Shown: positions 8,944 through 18,305, counted from the stretch's first letter. The stretch is DNA of 64,000 bases from Akkermansiaceae bacterium (GCA_903908495.1 CAIVSK010000050.1:25261-89260); one strand, 5' to 3'. The notes: generated by a model not told the origin, from the sequence alone. A program made the numbers and translations.

Positions 8944-10635
8944 ATGAAGACCGCTCCCAATACATACCTGTGGCTCGCCGCCGCACTGCTGGCCGCCCTA
9001 ACGCCCATGCCCGCCGCCGCCGAGGCCGCGAAGTTCCCACCCGTCCAACCCGCAGCGATGCAGGCGTGGCAGGACAAGCGCTTCGGCATGTTCATCCACT
9101 GGGGGCCGGTTAGCCTGACCGCCCACGAAATCGGCTGGTCGCGCGGCACCCAGACCCCCATCGAGGTCTACGACAACTTATACAAACAATTCAACCCGAC
9201 ACTATTCAATGCCGACGAGTGGGTGAAAGTCGCCAAGGACGCCGGCATGAAATACATCGTCCTGACCACCAAGCATCACGATGGGTTCTGCCTGTGGGAT
9301 ACCAAGCTAACCGACTACAACATCATGAACGGCCCGTTCAAGCGCGACGTGGTCAAGGAGCTCGCGGCAGCCTGCCACAAGGGCGGCATCGCGTTCGGCG
9401 TCTATTACTCGGTGTGCGACTGGCACCACCCGGATTTCCCGCTCACCAGCCCCGGCGGCAGCGTCAAGCGCGCGACCTCCGATCTGGACGCTTATAACAA
9501 GTATCTGCTCGGCCAGATCCGCGAGCTCATCACCAACTACGGGCCGCTCATCACCATTTGGAACGATGTGCCGCAGATGTTCCAGGGCCGCGGCGTGAAG
9601 ACCATCGAAATGGTGCGTGCACTGCAGCCAGATATCACTATCAACAACCGCAGTGGCGACGGCGGCGATTACGAGACGCCCGAGCAACAGATCGGCGGCT
9701 TCAACATGACGCGGCCATGGGAAAGCTGCATGACCGTTTCGGCCCACAACGCCTGGGCATGGGGCGGCGCCAAGGACGGCGTCAAACCGCTGGCGGATTG
9801 CTTGAAAATGCTCGTCAGCGGCGCGGGTGGTGACGGCAATGTCCTGTTGAACGTCGGCCCGCGGCCCGACGGCGTGATCGATCCGGCCCAAAGCGGCCGT
9901 CTCAAGGAAGTCGGCGAGTGGCTGGCAAAATATGGCGAGAGCATTTATGCCACCCGCGGCGGACCGTTCAAGCCGGGCAAGTGGGGGGCCAGCACCCGCC
10001 AGGGCAAGCGCATCTATGTGCATGCCTATCAATTCGATGGCGACTCTCTCGAATTGCCGGCCATTTCCGCCACAATCACGGCGGCCCACGTGCTGACCGG
10101 CGGCACCGTCGAGTTCCAACAGAGCGACGCCGGCATCACCCTGTCAGTTCCAGCGGCCAGCCATGCCGCCATCGACACCCTCATCGCGCTGGACGTCGAC
10201 AGGCCGGCGCTGGACATCGCGCCGGTCGCAGTGGCCCGCAAGTCCGGCTCGCTGGCCAACGGTGCGCATGCCACCGCCTCCAACGTGTTTCAGAAACAAG
10301 CCGGCTATGGCGCGGACAAGGCGATTGATGACGATCTGGAAACCCGCTGGGCGACCGACGCGGGCACCCGCCAGGCATGGCTCGAAGTGGATCTCGGCAA
10401 GCCGCAGACATTTTCCAAGGTGGCCATTCACGAGTGGGAAGGTGCCCCCAAACGCATCCAAAAATTCGAGGTCCAATTCAAGGATGGTGCCGATTGGAAG
10501 ACGATCTTTGCCGGGACCACGGTGGGGCCTGGCTTCAACCGTGCCTTTCCGCCGGTCACCGCCCGCGTGCTGCGTCTCAACATCCTTGACGCCAAAGACG
10601 GTCCCACGCTTGACGAGTTCGAGGTACTCAAGTGA
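8944..10635 (+). CDS. Secreted GH29 alpha-L-fucosidase with F5/8 C domain
   Basis: A 563-residue protein with a signal peptide ending near MPAAAEA; the ATG at 8944 is chosen over the longer ORF start. The GH29 barrel begins with QDKRFGMFIHWGPVSL and includes VLTTKHHDGFCLWD. The WND of ITIWNDVPQ lies where the family nucleophile aspartate is usually found (commonly WFDG), and NVLLNVGPRPDG is the well-known late-barrel motif. Residues about 440-563 form a discoidin/F5/8 type C module (ADKAIDDDLETRWATD, WLEVDLGKPQTFSKV), probably carbohydrate-binding. The enzyme should remove terminal alpha-linked fucose outside the cytoplasm. It is the first glycosidase of the glycan-degradation stretch. Confidence 0.92.
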   Translation: MKTAPNTYLWLAAALLAALTPMPAAAEAAKFPPVQPAAMQAWQDKRFGMFIHWGPVSLTAHEIGWSRGTQTPIEVYDNLYKQFNPTLFNADEWVKVAKDAGMKYIVLTTKHHDGFCLWDTKLTDYNIMNGPFKRDVVKELAAACHKGGIAFGVYYSVCDWHHPDFPLTSPGGSVKRATSDLDAYNKYLLGQIRELITNYGPLITIWNDVPQMFQGRGVKTIEMVRALQPDITINNRSGDGGDYETPEQQIGGFNMTRPWESCMTVSAHNAWAWGGAKDGVKPLADCLKMLVSGAGGDGNVLLNVGPRPDGVIDPAQSGRLKEVGEWLAKYGESIYATRGGPFKPGKWGASTRQGKRIYVHAYQFDGDSLELPAISATITAAHVLTGGTVEFQQSDAGITLSVPAASHAAIDTLIALDVDRPALDIAPVAVARKSGSLANGAHATASNVFQKQAGYGADKAIDDDLETRWATDAGTRQAWLEVDLGKPQTFSKVAIHEWEGAPKRIQKFEVQFKDGADWKTIFAGTTVGPGFNRAFPPVTARVLRLNILDAKDGPTLDEFEVLK

Positions 10636-10641
10636 ATATCG

Positions 10642-11361
10642 ATGCACGTCTTCACTGAATTGACGACCCGTTCACTGCGCGAGTGGCTGCCCGCGCCATG
10701 GCTGGAGATTGCGTTGGCGTTGGCCTCGGTCATTTGCGGCGCGATCCTGGGGGCCGAGCGCGAGCGGCACGAGAAACCGGCGGGTTTGCGCACCCTGATT
10801 CTCGTTTGTCTGGGTTCGACGGTGTTTACGATCATCTCGTTTGTGTTTACCAGCAGCACCGGGGATTCGGGACGGGTCGCAGCGCAGATTGTCACCGGCA
10901 TCGGGTTTCTCGGCGCCGGCGCGATTCTGCACTCGCGCAACGGGGTGAGCGGAATGACCACCGCCGCAACGATTTGGGTGACGGCAGCCATCGGCGTCGC
11001 CGTCGGCGCGGGGTTTGCTGTGGCCGGATTGGCCACCAGCGTGCTCGTGCGCATCGTGCTGGTGGCCGTGCTCAAATGGGAAATCCATCATCTGGGTGGC
11101 ATTCAAACCGTCGCCATCGAGCTGGAATTCGATCCGGACCATGGCAAGACACGCATCAAGATGGAGCGATTGCGCGAGGAATTCCGCGTCACGGGCCAAG
11201 CCTTGGCGTATGAAAAACTGCCGGATGGCATCGTGCGGGCGCAACTCAGCCTGCGACTGCCACGCCGCCACCTGCGCGAGTTTCTCGATGAATTGGCCTC
11301 GGTGACCGGGGTCAACTCGATCCATGAACTCGAGCCCGCACCGCTGCCGCCACCCTCGTGA
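10642..11361 (+). CDS. MgtC/SapB-family membrane protein
   Basis: A 239-residue protein with four or five hydrophobic helices in the first 150 residues and the MgtC signature GAILGAERERHEKPAGLRT, followed by the glycine-rich GIGFLGAGAILHS. The C-terminal 90 residues are soluble and resemble the ACT-like regulatory tail of many MgtC homologues. In pathogens MgtC modulates the F-type ATPase and supports growth in low magnesium; in free-living bacteria the role is unclear. It starts six bases after the fucosidase stop and its own stop overlaps the next start (GTGA). Spacing suggests co-transcription, but a functional link to fucose use is not evident. Confidence 0.88.
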   Translation: MHVFTELTTRSLREWLPAPWLEIALALASVICGAILGAERERHEKPAGLRTLILVCLGSTVFTIISFVFTSSTGDSGRVAAQIVTGIGFLGAGAILHSRNGVSGMTTAATIWVTAAIGVAVGAGFAVAGLATSVLVRIVLVAVLKWEIHHLGGIQTVAIELEFDPDHGKTRIKMERLREEFRVTGQALAYEKLPDGIVRAQLSLRLPRRHLREFLDELASVTGVNSIHELEPAPLPPPS

Positions 11362-11627
11362 CCCGCAAGCCCGCCAACGCCAAACCGCTCAGCGGCAGCG
11401 CCTTGGTGCGGGAGGTGTGCCGGCGGATCCGCGTCGCCCGCAGCGCGTGGGATGCTCATAACAACCGCGCCTGCCGCCGCGAACGCGAGCGTGCCCTGGC
11501 CCTCTATGCCACGCTCGACGAGGCCGCCAAGGATCAAGTGCCGCAGGTCCTGCGGGTGTGGCTGCGCTACCGCAGCGAAAAGTATTTCGGCGCGGATCGA
11601 ACGCCGCCTGGCAGCCCGCGGAAATAG
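11358..11627 (+). CDS. Small basic protein, unknown
   Basis: An 89-residue Arg/Ala-rich helical protein starting with GTG inside the stop of the MgtC gene (GTGA overlap), which indicates translational coupling. It contains RRIRVARSAWDAHNNRACRRERERAL and ends in EKYFGADRTPPGSPRK. There is no signal peptide, membrane helix or recognisable motif. The tight coupling is the best evidence that it is a real gene. It may be a soluble partner of the membrane protein, but this is a guess. Confidence 0.6.
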   Translation: MTRKPANAKPLSGSALVREVCRRIRVARSAWDAHNNRACRRERERALALYATLDEAAKDQVPQVLRVWLRYRSEKYFGADRTPPGSPRK

Positions 11628-11830
11628 GCCATTTGCCAGTTATAATCTTTCCACCCGAGACCCAACCCCGCATGGCAAGAGTCCTCACCAGCACTCCGCG
11701 TCAATGCCCTCCATTTGACGGTGTCCCGGATGGGCCGCAGCGAGTGCCTGCGTAGCCAAAGCGGTGTCGCGCTGCGCTTGCCACCGCACTCCACACCCGC
11801 GCGGTTCAGGCGCGAGCCAAAGCAATGCTT

Positions 11831-11933
11831 GATCTCCGAATCGCCCTCGACCATGAGGAGGCCAATGCGATGCGGATAGCCACCACTCATCGGCCCATCA
11901 TGGGCATCGGCGATGCGGAGATCGCCGCTCCTA
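11831..11933. repeat. Degenerate copy of a long-armed inverted repeat
   Basis: The 361-base gap between 11627 and 11989 holds no gene. Within it, GATCTCCGAATCGCC at 11831-11845 faces GGCGATGCGGAGATCGCC at about 11910-11926, forming imperfect inverted arms. The segment CATCGGCCCATCATGGGC next to the right arm is shared exactly with the better preserved copy at 39.1 kb. The rest of the gap shows no clear signal except short GC-rich stretches. The element looks like a palindromic intergenic repeat in decay. Confidence 0.75.
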
Positions 11934-11988
11934 GCCCCCTAATCCCGGACTTGCCAACCGGCCACGGCCTCCTTACAATGGTGGCCAC

Positions 11989-12975
11989 ATGAGCGATAAA
12001 GCACCTTGGATCACCTATCGGCCGGAGTTGAAAGTGTTGGACTGCACGATCCGCGACGGCGGCCTGATCAACAATTCCCAGTTCTCCGACGAACAAGTAC
12101 GGGCGGTCTATCAGGCCTGTGTGGCGGCCGGGATCGATTACATGGAAATCGGCTACAAGAACGCGCCCTCACAATTTCCAAAAACGAAATTCGGTCCCTG
12201 GCGCCACTGTGAGGAAGAAGACATGCGGCGGGCGGTGGGCGACCACACGTTTGCGGCCACCGGATTGAAACTTGCTGCAATGGCCGACGCCGGCGGCAAG
12301 AGCGAGTGGAAGCAACAGATCCTGCCCGCCAAGGAGAGCGTGCTCGACGTGATCCGGGTCGCTTGTTATGTCCATCAGATTTCCGAAGCGGTCGACATGA
12401 TCGAACATTGCCACGCGTTGGGCTATGAAACGACCCTCAACATCATGGCCATCTCGGTGGTGGCGGATGCCGATATCGACCAAGCGCTGGAAATCGGTGC
12501 CAAGTCCTCCGCCGGCACCATCGTGGTGGTGGACAGCTACGGCAACCTGTTCCGCGAGCAAATCGACCACCTCGTCCGCAAATACACCCAGGCGGTCGAA
12601 GGCACCGGCAAGCACATCGGCATGCACGCCCACAACAACCTGCAACTCGCGTTCGCCAACACCGTGGAGGCCATCATTCTCGGCGCCAACCGCGTCGATG
12701 CCACTTTCATGGGCCTCGGCCGCGGTGCCGGCAATTGCCCGATGGAGATCCTGCTCGGCTTCCTGCGCAATCCAAAGTTCAAGCTCCGCCCGGTCATCGA
12801 AGCCATCCAGCACACGATTCTGCCGATGCGCCAGCAATTCGACTGGGGTCCGTCGATTCCCTACAACATCACCGGCCAAATGAACCGCCACCCGAAAAGT
12901 GCGATGGACTGGCGCGAAGGCCCAACCCCGGACGACTACCTGGGTTTTTTCGATCAGAGCATGACCGACTTTTGA
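11989..12975 (+). CDS. DRE-TIM aldolase-domain enzyme (HMGL-like)
   Basis: A 328-residue protein with the DRE-TIM barrel hallmarks: LDCTIRDGG at residues 17-25 (a variant of the usual D-x-T-x-R-D-G) and the metal-binding HAHNN near residues 213-217, followed by DATFMGLGRGAGNCPMEILL. This arrangement is closest to 4-hydroxy-2-oxovalerate aldolase-type and related carbon-carbon lyases with a divalent metal. The Ile in place of Leu before RDGG and the C-terminal PYNITGQMNRHPKSAM section resemble a subgroup annotated only as "aldolase catalytic domain". No pathway partner is adjacent, so the substrate is unknown. Probably cytoplasmic. Confidence 0.8.
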   Translation: MSDKAPWITYRPELKVLDCTIRDGGLINNSQFSDEQVRAVYQACVAAGIDYMEIGYKNAPSQFPKTKFGPWRHCEEEDMRRAVGDHTFAATGLKLAAMADAGGKSEWKQQILPAKESVLDVIRVACYVHQISEAVDMIEHCHALGYETTLNIMAISVVADADIDQALEIGAKSSAGTIVVVDSYGNLFREQIDHLVRKYTQAVEGTGKHIGMHAHNNLQLAFANTVEAIILGANRVDATFMGLGRGAGNCPMEILLGFLRNPKFKLRPVIEAIQHTILPMRQQFDWGPSIPYNITGQMNRHPKSAMDWREGPTPDDYLGFFDQSMTDF

Positions 12976-13070
12976 CGCCGGTTGTGCCTTGACTGCCAAA
13001 ATCACAGAAAAAGATCATCATTTGTCGATGATTGAATGAACACGGGGCGGTTTTTGATGTAGCTTGCGCG

Positions 13071-14090
13071 GTGAAAATCCCCCTGCTCGCCCTGGTGTTC
13101 GCTCTGCCGCTTGCGGCGGCGGACTTGCCGTCCATCGCCGCCATGCAATCCGCCGCCAGCGCGTTCCTCGGATCGCTCGACGCGGCACAACGCGACAAGG
13201 CGACGTTTCCCTTCGCCGCCGAGGCGCGGGAAAATTTCCGCTTCACGCCGCAGGTCCGCAGCGGCCTGCCGCTCAAGGAGATGGACGAGGCGCAACGCGC
13301 CGCCGCGATGAAGCTGGTGGACGCCGCGCTGAGTGACAAGGGCCACCTCAAGACCATGCAAATCATGACCCTTGAAGGCGTGCTGGCAGATCTCGAGAAA
13401 AATCCCGAATACCGCGATACCGGCAAATACTACCTTTCGCTCTTCGGCAAGCCAGGCGACGCGGCCGGCTGGGGCTGGAAATTCGAGGGCCACCACCTCT
13501 CGCTCAACTACACCATCGTCGATGGCGGCCACATTGCCGTCACCCCGTCGTTCTTCGGTGCCAATCCCGCCGAAGTGCGCGCTGGCCCGCAAAAAGGCCT
13601 GCGCGTCCTCATCGCCGAAGACGAATTGGCTCATGCCCTCCTCGGTGCCCTCCTCGAATCCGGCAACAAGGCCGTCATTTTCAGCGACAAGGCGCCCGCC
13701 GAAATCCTCACCGCCGAAAACCGCCAGGCCACCGCGCTGGATCCCGTCGGCATCCCCGCCGGCGACATGTCCGACGCCCAGCGCAAAACCTTGCTCGAGC
13801 TCATCGCCGAATACACCGGCCGCCACCGCAAGGACCTGGCCGACGCCGATTTGCGGAAAATCGAGACCGCCGGCATCGCCAAAATCCGCTTCGGCTGGGC
13901 CGGCGGCTCTCACCCCGGCGAAGCGTGGTATTACCGCATCCAAGGCCCGACGTTTTTGCTGGAAGCCGCCAACACCCAGAATGACGCCAACCACATCCAC
14001 GTCACCTGGCGCGACTTCGGCGGCGACTTCGGCCGCGACCTGCTGGGGGAACACTACCAACAGCACGCCAAGGACGCCGCCAAACCCTGA
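13071..14090 (+). CDS. Secreted DUF3500-family protein
   Basis: A 339-residue protein from a GTG at 13071, which gives a clean signal peptide (MKIPLLALVFALPLAAA); the TTG at 13032 adds a non-hydrophobic leader. The mature part contains FRFTPQVRSGLPLKEM, YYLSLFGKPGDAAGWGWKFEGHHLSLNYTI and a late GEAWYYRIQGPTFLLE / NDANHIHVTWRDFGGDFGRD, the pattern of DUF3500 proteins. The paired "GHH" and "HIHVTWR" histidines are suggestive of a metal or cofactor site, but no activity is established for the family to my knowledge. It is convergent with the downstream kinase gene. Confidence 0.82.
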   Translation: MKIPLLALVFALPLAAADLPSIAAMQSAASAFLGSLDAAQRDKATFPFAAEARENFRFTPQVRSGLPLKEMDEAQRAAAMKLVDAALSDKGHLKTMQIMTLEGVLADLEKNPEYRDTGKYYLSLFGKPGDAAGWGWKFEGHHLSLNYTIVDGGHIAVTPSFFGANPAEVRAGPQKGLRVLIAEDELAHALLGALLESGNKAVIFSDKAPAEILTAENRQATALDPVGIPAGDMSDAQRKTLLELIAEYTGRHRKDLADADLRKIETAGIAKIRFGWAGGSHPGEAWYYRIQGPTFLLEAANTQNDANHIHVTWRDFGGDFGRDLLGEHYQQHAKDAAKP

Positions 14091-14222
14091 GCGGCGCTGC
14101 CCAGACTCCGCAGCAACAGGCATCTTGCCCAATACTGTTGACAGAGGCGATGCAGGAACGAGACCGGAAGAGGCTGCCGGACCTCTGTGGCGCGGGCATC
14201 CTGCCAGCCGCCAAATTGCAGC

Positions 14223-15437
14223 TCAGGGCTTCAGTCCGAGCGATGGGATGGCCTCCGGATAACTCACGGTGAAACGCGTTCCGGCCTGCGCGTCTGAAAT
14301 GAACGCAACCCTCCCGCGCAGGTATTTCTCGCTGATGAGCTTGATGCTGTAGGTGCCCAGCCCGCGGCCGACGCCCTTGGTGGAAAATGCACGGGAAAAA
14401 ATCTGCTTCTGCACGTCTTGGGACATCACCCCCGCGTTGTGCACCGTGAAGCAGATGACACCGCCCTCTGGATAAGAGCCCAGCGTGACGACCCCGCCCA
14501 GCGCCGAGGCCTCCAGCGCGTTTTTGACCAAATTGGTCAGCACCCGCCGCAACAGCACCGGATCGGTAAAAAATATCACCGCCACCGAGTCCGCCATCAG
14601 CACGATCTTCTTGTCTTTGGCGATGCTGTTCGAGTGAAGCAGGCGAATCACCTGGGTGAGAACGTCCAGCGAGTGCACCGCCCGCACCGCCGGCTTCAAA
14701 TCGCCGCTCTCGGCGGCCGAAAGCACCTGCTGGGCACCGATTTCTTCCAACAATTGGCCGGCCGACTCCGCAATCATCAACGCCATTTCCTTGTTCTCGG
14801 CCTCCGTCATTCCAGGTTGAAACATCATCTCAGCCAGCCCCTTGACACAGGCCGCCGCATTGAGCACATCGTGGAAAAAAATCCGCTCCAGCGCCTGACG
14901 GCGTTTCTCATGGCTGATGTCGACCAGTGAAAAAATCGTAAACACCTCGCCCGCCACCTCAATCGGCCGCGCCCAAACCCGCAGATCCATCACCGACTCA
15001 TCCACCCCGGGCTCACCCCGGATCAAGCGGCATTCCTGAATATCGAGCGCATCCAGCTGTTGGCTGTTGAGAATCGAATGGACCGCGCCGCAGGTCCGGC
15101 AAAACGGCGTGGTACCACATCCACCCTCCGTCAGGCCTGCACGGATACAGCCGATCGCCTCACCCGGGCGGCACCCGAGAATGTCGGCAAAACTGCCGCT
15201 GAACACTTCATCGCTGCTCTTGCCCAGCAATTCACCATCCTCCTGCAAACCCAGAATCTCGGCGACGGCGCGGTTGGCCAGCACAATCTGCCGCTGCTCA
15301 TTGAGCACCATTGCCATGTTCGGCGCCGCGTCGAAAAACTCGCTCACAAACGGCAACGCCGAGAACATCTCATGCTGCCGCCGTACCTCGTCCTGCGATG
15401 CGCGTTCAGCCGGCGCAAAGGCGGTCGTCATGCTCAT
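14223..15437 (-). CDS. Cytoplasmic PAS sensor histidine kinase with cysteine cluster
   Basis: A 404-residue kinase without membrane segments. Residues about 29-175 form a PAS-like sensor with an unusual set of cysteines: C89 and C97 (CRPGEAIGC), C107, C113 and C116 (GCGTTPFCRTC) and C136. The likely phosphoacceptor is His189 in FFHDVLN, followed by an ATPase domain with N-box NLVKNALEAS (302-310) and G-box GRGLG (357-361). The cysteine set is suited to binding an iron-sulfur cluster, heme or metal, so a redox or gas signal is plausible. No response regulator gene is adjacent, so this is an orphan kinase. The 14091-14222 gap holds no gene. Confidence 0.85.
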   Translation of the reverse strand: MSMTTAFAPAERASQDEVRRQHEMFSALPFVSEFFDAAPNMAMVLNEQRQIVLANRAVAEILGLQEDGELLGKSSDEVFSGSFADILGCRPGEAIGCIRAGLTEGGCGTTPFCRTCGAVHSILNSQQLDALDIQECRLIRGEPGVDESVMDLRVWARPIEVAGEVFTIFSLVDISHEKRRQALERIFFHDVLNAAACVKGLAEMMFQPGMTEAENKEMALMIAESAGQLLEEIGAQQVLSAAESGDLKPAVRAVHSLDVLTQVIRLLHSNSIAKDKKIVLMADSVAVIFFTDPVLLRRVLTNLVKNALEASALGGVVTLGSYPEGGVICFTVHNAGVMSQDVQKQIFSRAFSTKGVGRGLGTYSIKLISEKYLRGRVAFISDAQAGTRFTVSYPEAIPSLGLKP

Positions 15438-15522
15438 AGGATTTTGTCTTCATTCGGAGATGGCGTAAGATAGCTCAGACGAGCAGACGCACAACCTGAA
15501 AAACATGCATGTGAGTTCAACC

Positions 15523-15546
15523 CGGGCTCCATGGTCGGGGAGCCCG
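15523..15546 (-). terminator. Hairpin just after the GH2 gene
   Basis: An 8-bp perfect stem, CGGGCTCC (15523-15530) with GGAGCCCG (15539-15546), starts three bases beyond the GH2 stop codon on the minus strand. There is no T-run after it, so it may act as an mRNA 3'-end stabiliser or a weak terminator. Confidence 0.5.
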
Positions 15547-15548
15547 CT

Positions 15549-18080
15549 TCATCTCCGCGGGGCATCCCTTGAAACCGGCTTTGCCTCGATGCGGCAGCTG
15601 GCTGAGGCGAGGCTGCCGCGCGAGGCACTCAGCGTGACGGTACCGGGATCGAGCGTTGAGCGGATGGCGACGCGGTTGATGCCGCACTCGGTGTCGAGCC
15701 AGAGATGATTCACGGAATGGATCTTGCCGCTGTTGTAGCCGCCGCGCCAGATCGCCGGACCGCTGAGCGTGAAGTCCACACGCGCCTCGTCGGTTGGGCA
15801 GCGGCGGCCTTGCGCGTCGACCACCTCCACATCAAACAACGCCACGTCCGAGCCGTCGGCTTGGAAGCCGGTCGGTGAGACTAGCGGCGTGAGTTTCAAG
15901 GAGCTGGCTGGGCCGGCGGTGTCCATTCCATCCTGCGCCACCACCCTGCCGTCCGCCCTGGCCAGAGCGGTGATTTTTCCCGGCTCATATCTGATGGCCG
16001 GAAAAGCGAAGATATAGCCATTGACCGGCGAGTTGACCACGCCTTTGGTCTTGCCATTGACGAACAACTCGACGGTGGCGCAGTGGCTGGCCGCAACATA
16101 GATTGTTTTCACGGTATCCGGCGGGAAATTCCAGTGGCCGATTATATGGATGTCCGGGGTGGCGCTTTGCATCACACGATAGAGATAAAATGCCTGCTTC
16201 GGCAGCCGGACGGCATCCACCTTGCCGCTGACCCTGCAGACCTCGCTGCTGTTCTGGCGGCCGTCGGCGTTGGAATCCGACCAGTAAATCGAGGCGTAAC
16301 CCGACCATTTCGAGTGCGCCGGATCCGGGTTGTCGATGCGGTTGATGGCATATCCGTGGTAGCGTTCCGCCGCGGCCAGGCAGAACGATTCGGAGGTCCA
16401 CGCATAGCTGTCGTCCGCGCCTTGCTTGAAGCCGAAGTGGGGCGGCGAAAAATCGTCCCAAAACCGCCGCGCGGCTTCATCGCGGAAATCTTCTGCCTCA
16501 ATGAGCGGTGCCCGATCACGCCGCTCGGCGCTGTAGCCGCGGAACATGTCGCTGCTGTGCTTCAACGCGTCGGTGCGTCGGTCCTGGCCGACCATCACGC
16601 CGAAATATTCCGCGAGCGGCGTGGTGGCGTCGTCGTTGAGCGTGCGGCAACCCATCGCGCGGCCGCCGTGCGGGTCGAATTCCTTGCGTAAATCAATCAT
16701 CTGTTGCAGGTGCTCCGGCGAAATGGAATTGTTGCCGGCTTCCCAGAACAACACACTCGGGTTGTTCCGGAAATAGATCATCGAGTCGCGCATGACTTCC
16801 ATGCGTTGTTGCCATTGGCGGCCGGTCACATCCTTTTCCTTGTCGCCCGCAGGACAAACTTCGATGATGCCCGCCTTGTCGCATGCACGCACATCGACGG
16901 CCTGCGGGGAAACGTGCATCCAGCGGATGTAGTTCGCGTGGGTGGCTCGCATCTGTTGTGCGTTGAAGTCATGCATCCAATCCGGATAGGCCTGACCGAG
17001 GCCGGCCCATTCGTTTGTGGAGCGCTGCGCGTAACCGGTGAGCCAGACGAATTTGCCGTTAAGCCAGAGACCGCCGTTGCCCGCCCCTCCCTTAAACCCG
17101 GCCTGGCGCAACCCGGTGCTGGTTTTCTGCACGTCCATCACTTTGCCATCCGCCGTCAGAATGGAATACACATCATACATCTCCGGCGTTGCATCGCTCC
17201 AGAATCTCACCCCTTGCATCCTGCCTTTGGCGGTGAGAACCCCGGTCTGGCCAGTCCCCAGATCCTGCGCCAAACCGTGAAACTTCGCATGGACCTCGCC
17301 TTCCGCATCGACCGCCACCACCGTCAGGGTGATGGCTTGCGCGGTGCCGGACTCGTTGCGCACCTGTGCTTCAATGTTGACGTCGCACGACTTGTCGGGC
17401 AGCGAGAAATTCGACGGATAGATATAGACTCCGCTCGTCTTCAGGTTCTCATAGAGCGGCAGCGTCTGATAGACCTTGCCGGCCAAATGCAGCCAGATGT
17501 CATGGTTCAAGCCACCGTAATTCGGGTTGAACGCGCGGCCCATCCATTCAAATTGCGTGCCGCCGGCCTCTTCCTTGTAGTCGTTGCTGTTGTCCACCTT
17601 GACCGCGATGACGTTGCCCGCCACGCCGAAATCCACCACTCCGGTCAGGTCCAGCCCGCAGGCGCTAACTCCGTTTTCAAATTTGCCGAGCGGTTTGCCG
17701 TTGACCCAGAAGCGTGCCGCCTGTTTCAATCCCTCAAACTCCAGAAATACTTTCCCATCCTTGGCGGCAGCCGGAAGGACAAAATGTTTGCGGTACCAGC
17801 CGATGCCCGAATATGCCCGCCGGTCACCTCCGCTGTGACTGATGAGTTCATTGTAGGAATCGCTGTCGTTGTACGTATGGGGCGTGCCGACAGCCGCCCA
17901 CTTCGAGTCGTCGTACGCCGCCTGCTCGGCACCGGCCGCATCCTCCCGAATGAATCTCCAGCCGGAATTGAAACTGTAAGTCGCGCGCGCCGACGGCGGC
18001 GGGGTGAATGGCGAGGCGGCGCCCAAGGCGCTCGCGCCCGCCAACAGGAGGCTCAAGGCTAACAGGAATTTCAATGGCAT
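15549..18080 (-). CDS. Secreted GH2-family glycoside hydrolase (beta-galactosidase-like)
   Basis: An 843-residue protein from the ATG at 18080, which gives a signal peptide (MPLKFLLALSLLLAGASALG); the ORF-track start adds 65 implausible residues. The order is the GH2 one: N-terminal jellyroll (FNSGWRFIREDAAGAEQ, WAAVGTPHTYND, GIGWYRKHFVLP), immunoglobulin-like sandwich, TIM barrel (residues about 290-560) and C-terminal Ig-like domains. At the acid/base position the usual GNE is GNN (VLFWEAGNNSIS), and the glutamate falls three residues earlier. IEAEDFRD may carry the nucleophile. Substrate is probably a beta-linked galactoside or glucuronide, exact sugar uncertain. It is divergent from the GH20 gene across a 225-base gap. 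Confidence 0.85.
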   Translation of the reverse strand: MPLKFLLALSLLLAGASALGAASPFTPPPSARATYSFNSGWRFIREDAAGAEQAAYDDSKWAAVGTPHTYNDSDSYNELISHSGGDRRAYSGIGWYRKHFVLPAAAKDGKVFLEFEGLKQAARFWVNGKPLGKFENGVSACGLDLTGVVDFGVAGNVIAVKVDNSNDYKEEAGGTQFEWMGRAFNPNYGGLNHDIWLHLAGKVYQTLPLYENLKTSGVYIYPSNFSLPDKSCDVNIEAQVRNESGTAQAITLTVVAVDAEGEVHAKFHGLAQDLGTGQTGVLTAKGRMQGVRFWSDATPEMYDVYSILTADGKVMDVQKTSTGLRQAGFKGGAGNGGLWLNGKFVWLTGYAQRSTNEWAGLGQAYPDWMHDFNAQQMRATHANYIRWMHVSPQAVDVRACDKAGIIEVCPAGDKEKDVTGRQWQQRMEVMRDSMIYFRNNPSVLFWEAGNNSISPEHLQQMIDLRKEFDPHGGRAMGCRTLNDDATTPLAEYFGVMVGQDRRTDALKHSSDMFRGYSAERRDRAPLIEAEDFRDEAARRFWDDFSPPHFGFKQGADDSYAWTSESFCLAAAERYHGYAINRIDNPDPAHSKWSGYASIYWSDSNADGRQNSSEVCRVSGKVDAVRLPKQAFYLYRVMQSATPDIHIIGHWNFPPDTVKTIYVAASHCATVELFVNGKTKGVVNSPVNGYIFAFPAIRYEPGKITALARADGRVVAQDGMDTAGPASSLKLTPLVSPTGFQADGSDVALFDVEVVDAQGRRCPTDEARVDFTLSGPAIWRGGYNSGKIHSVNHLWLDTECGINRVAIRSTLDPGTVTLSASRGSLASASCRIEAKPVSRDAPRR

Positions 18081-18242
18081 GACGGTTACGAGAGGATTGG
18101 CAGCACGCTGGCGCGCATGCAATCGCACAAACGGGTTAATCGGCGCAATCATGAATTTGAGGGGCAGACGGATTCCCCCAAGCTCACCGTATCCCTGCCT
18201 CAATGGAATGCCCATGTCCAATGACTGAACATTTGGATTGGC

Positions 18243-18291
18243 CTTGCGGGCACTTGCCCCTGCGGCCAACTTCACAGCCTTAACATTCCCC
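18243..18291 (+). promoter_or_regulatory. Conserved block upstream of GH20 gene
   Basis: CTTGCGGG (18243-18250), 14 bases, GCCAACTT (18265-18272), then TAACATTCCCC (18281-18291) lie directly before the GH20 start. The same three strings in the same order precede the M60 gene at 27005, with the same 14-base spacing between the first two. It may be a shared regulatory site or a remnant of an intergenic repeat family. The rest of the 225-base divergent gap shows no clear promoter by eye. Confidence 0.45.
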
Positions 18292-18305
18292 CCTCTCCCC
18301 CAAGC

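Noticed and set aside
13002-14132. 376-codon minus-strand ORF opposite the DUF3500 gene
   Set aside because: It spans past both ends of a gene with signal peptide and conserved motifs, and lacks its own.
16704-18062. 452-codon plus-strand ORF opposite the GH2 gene
   Set aside because: The GH2 frame has signal peptide and family motifs; this frame has none.
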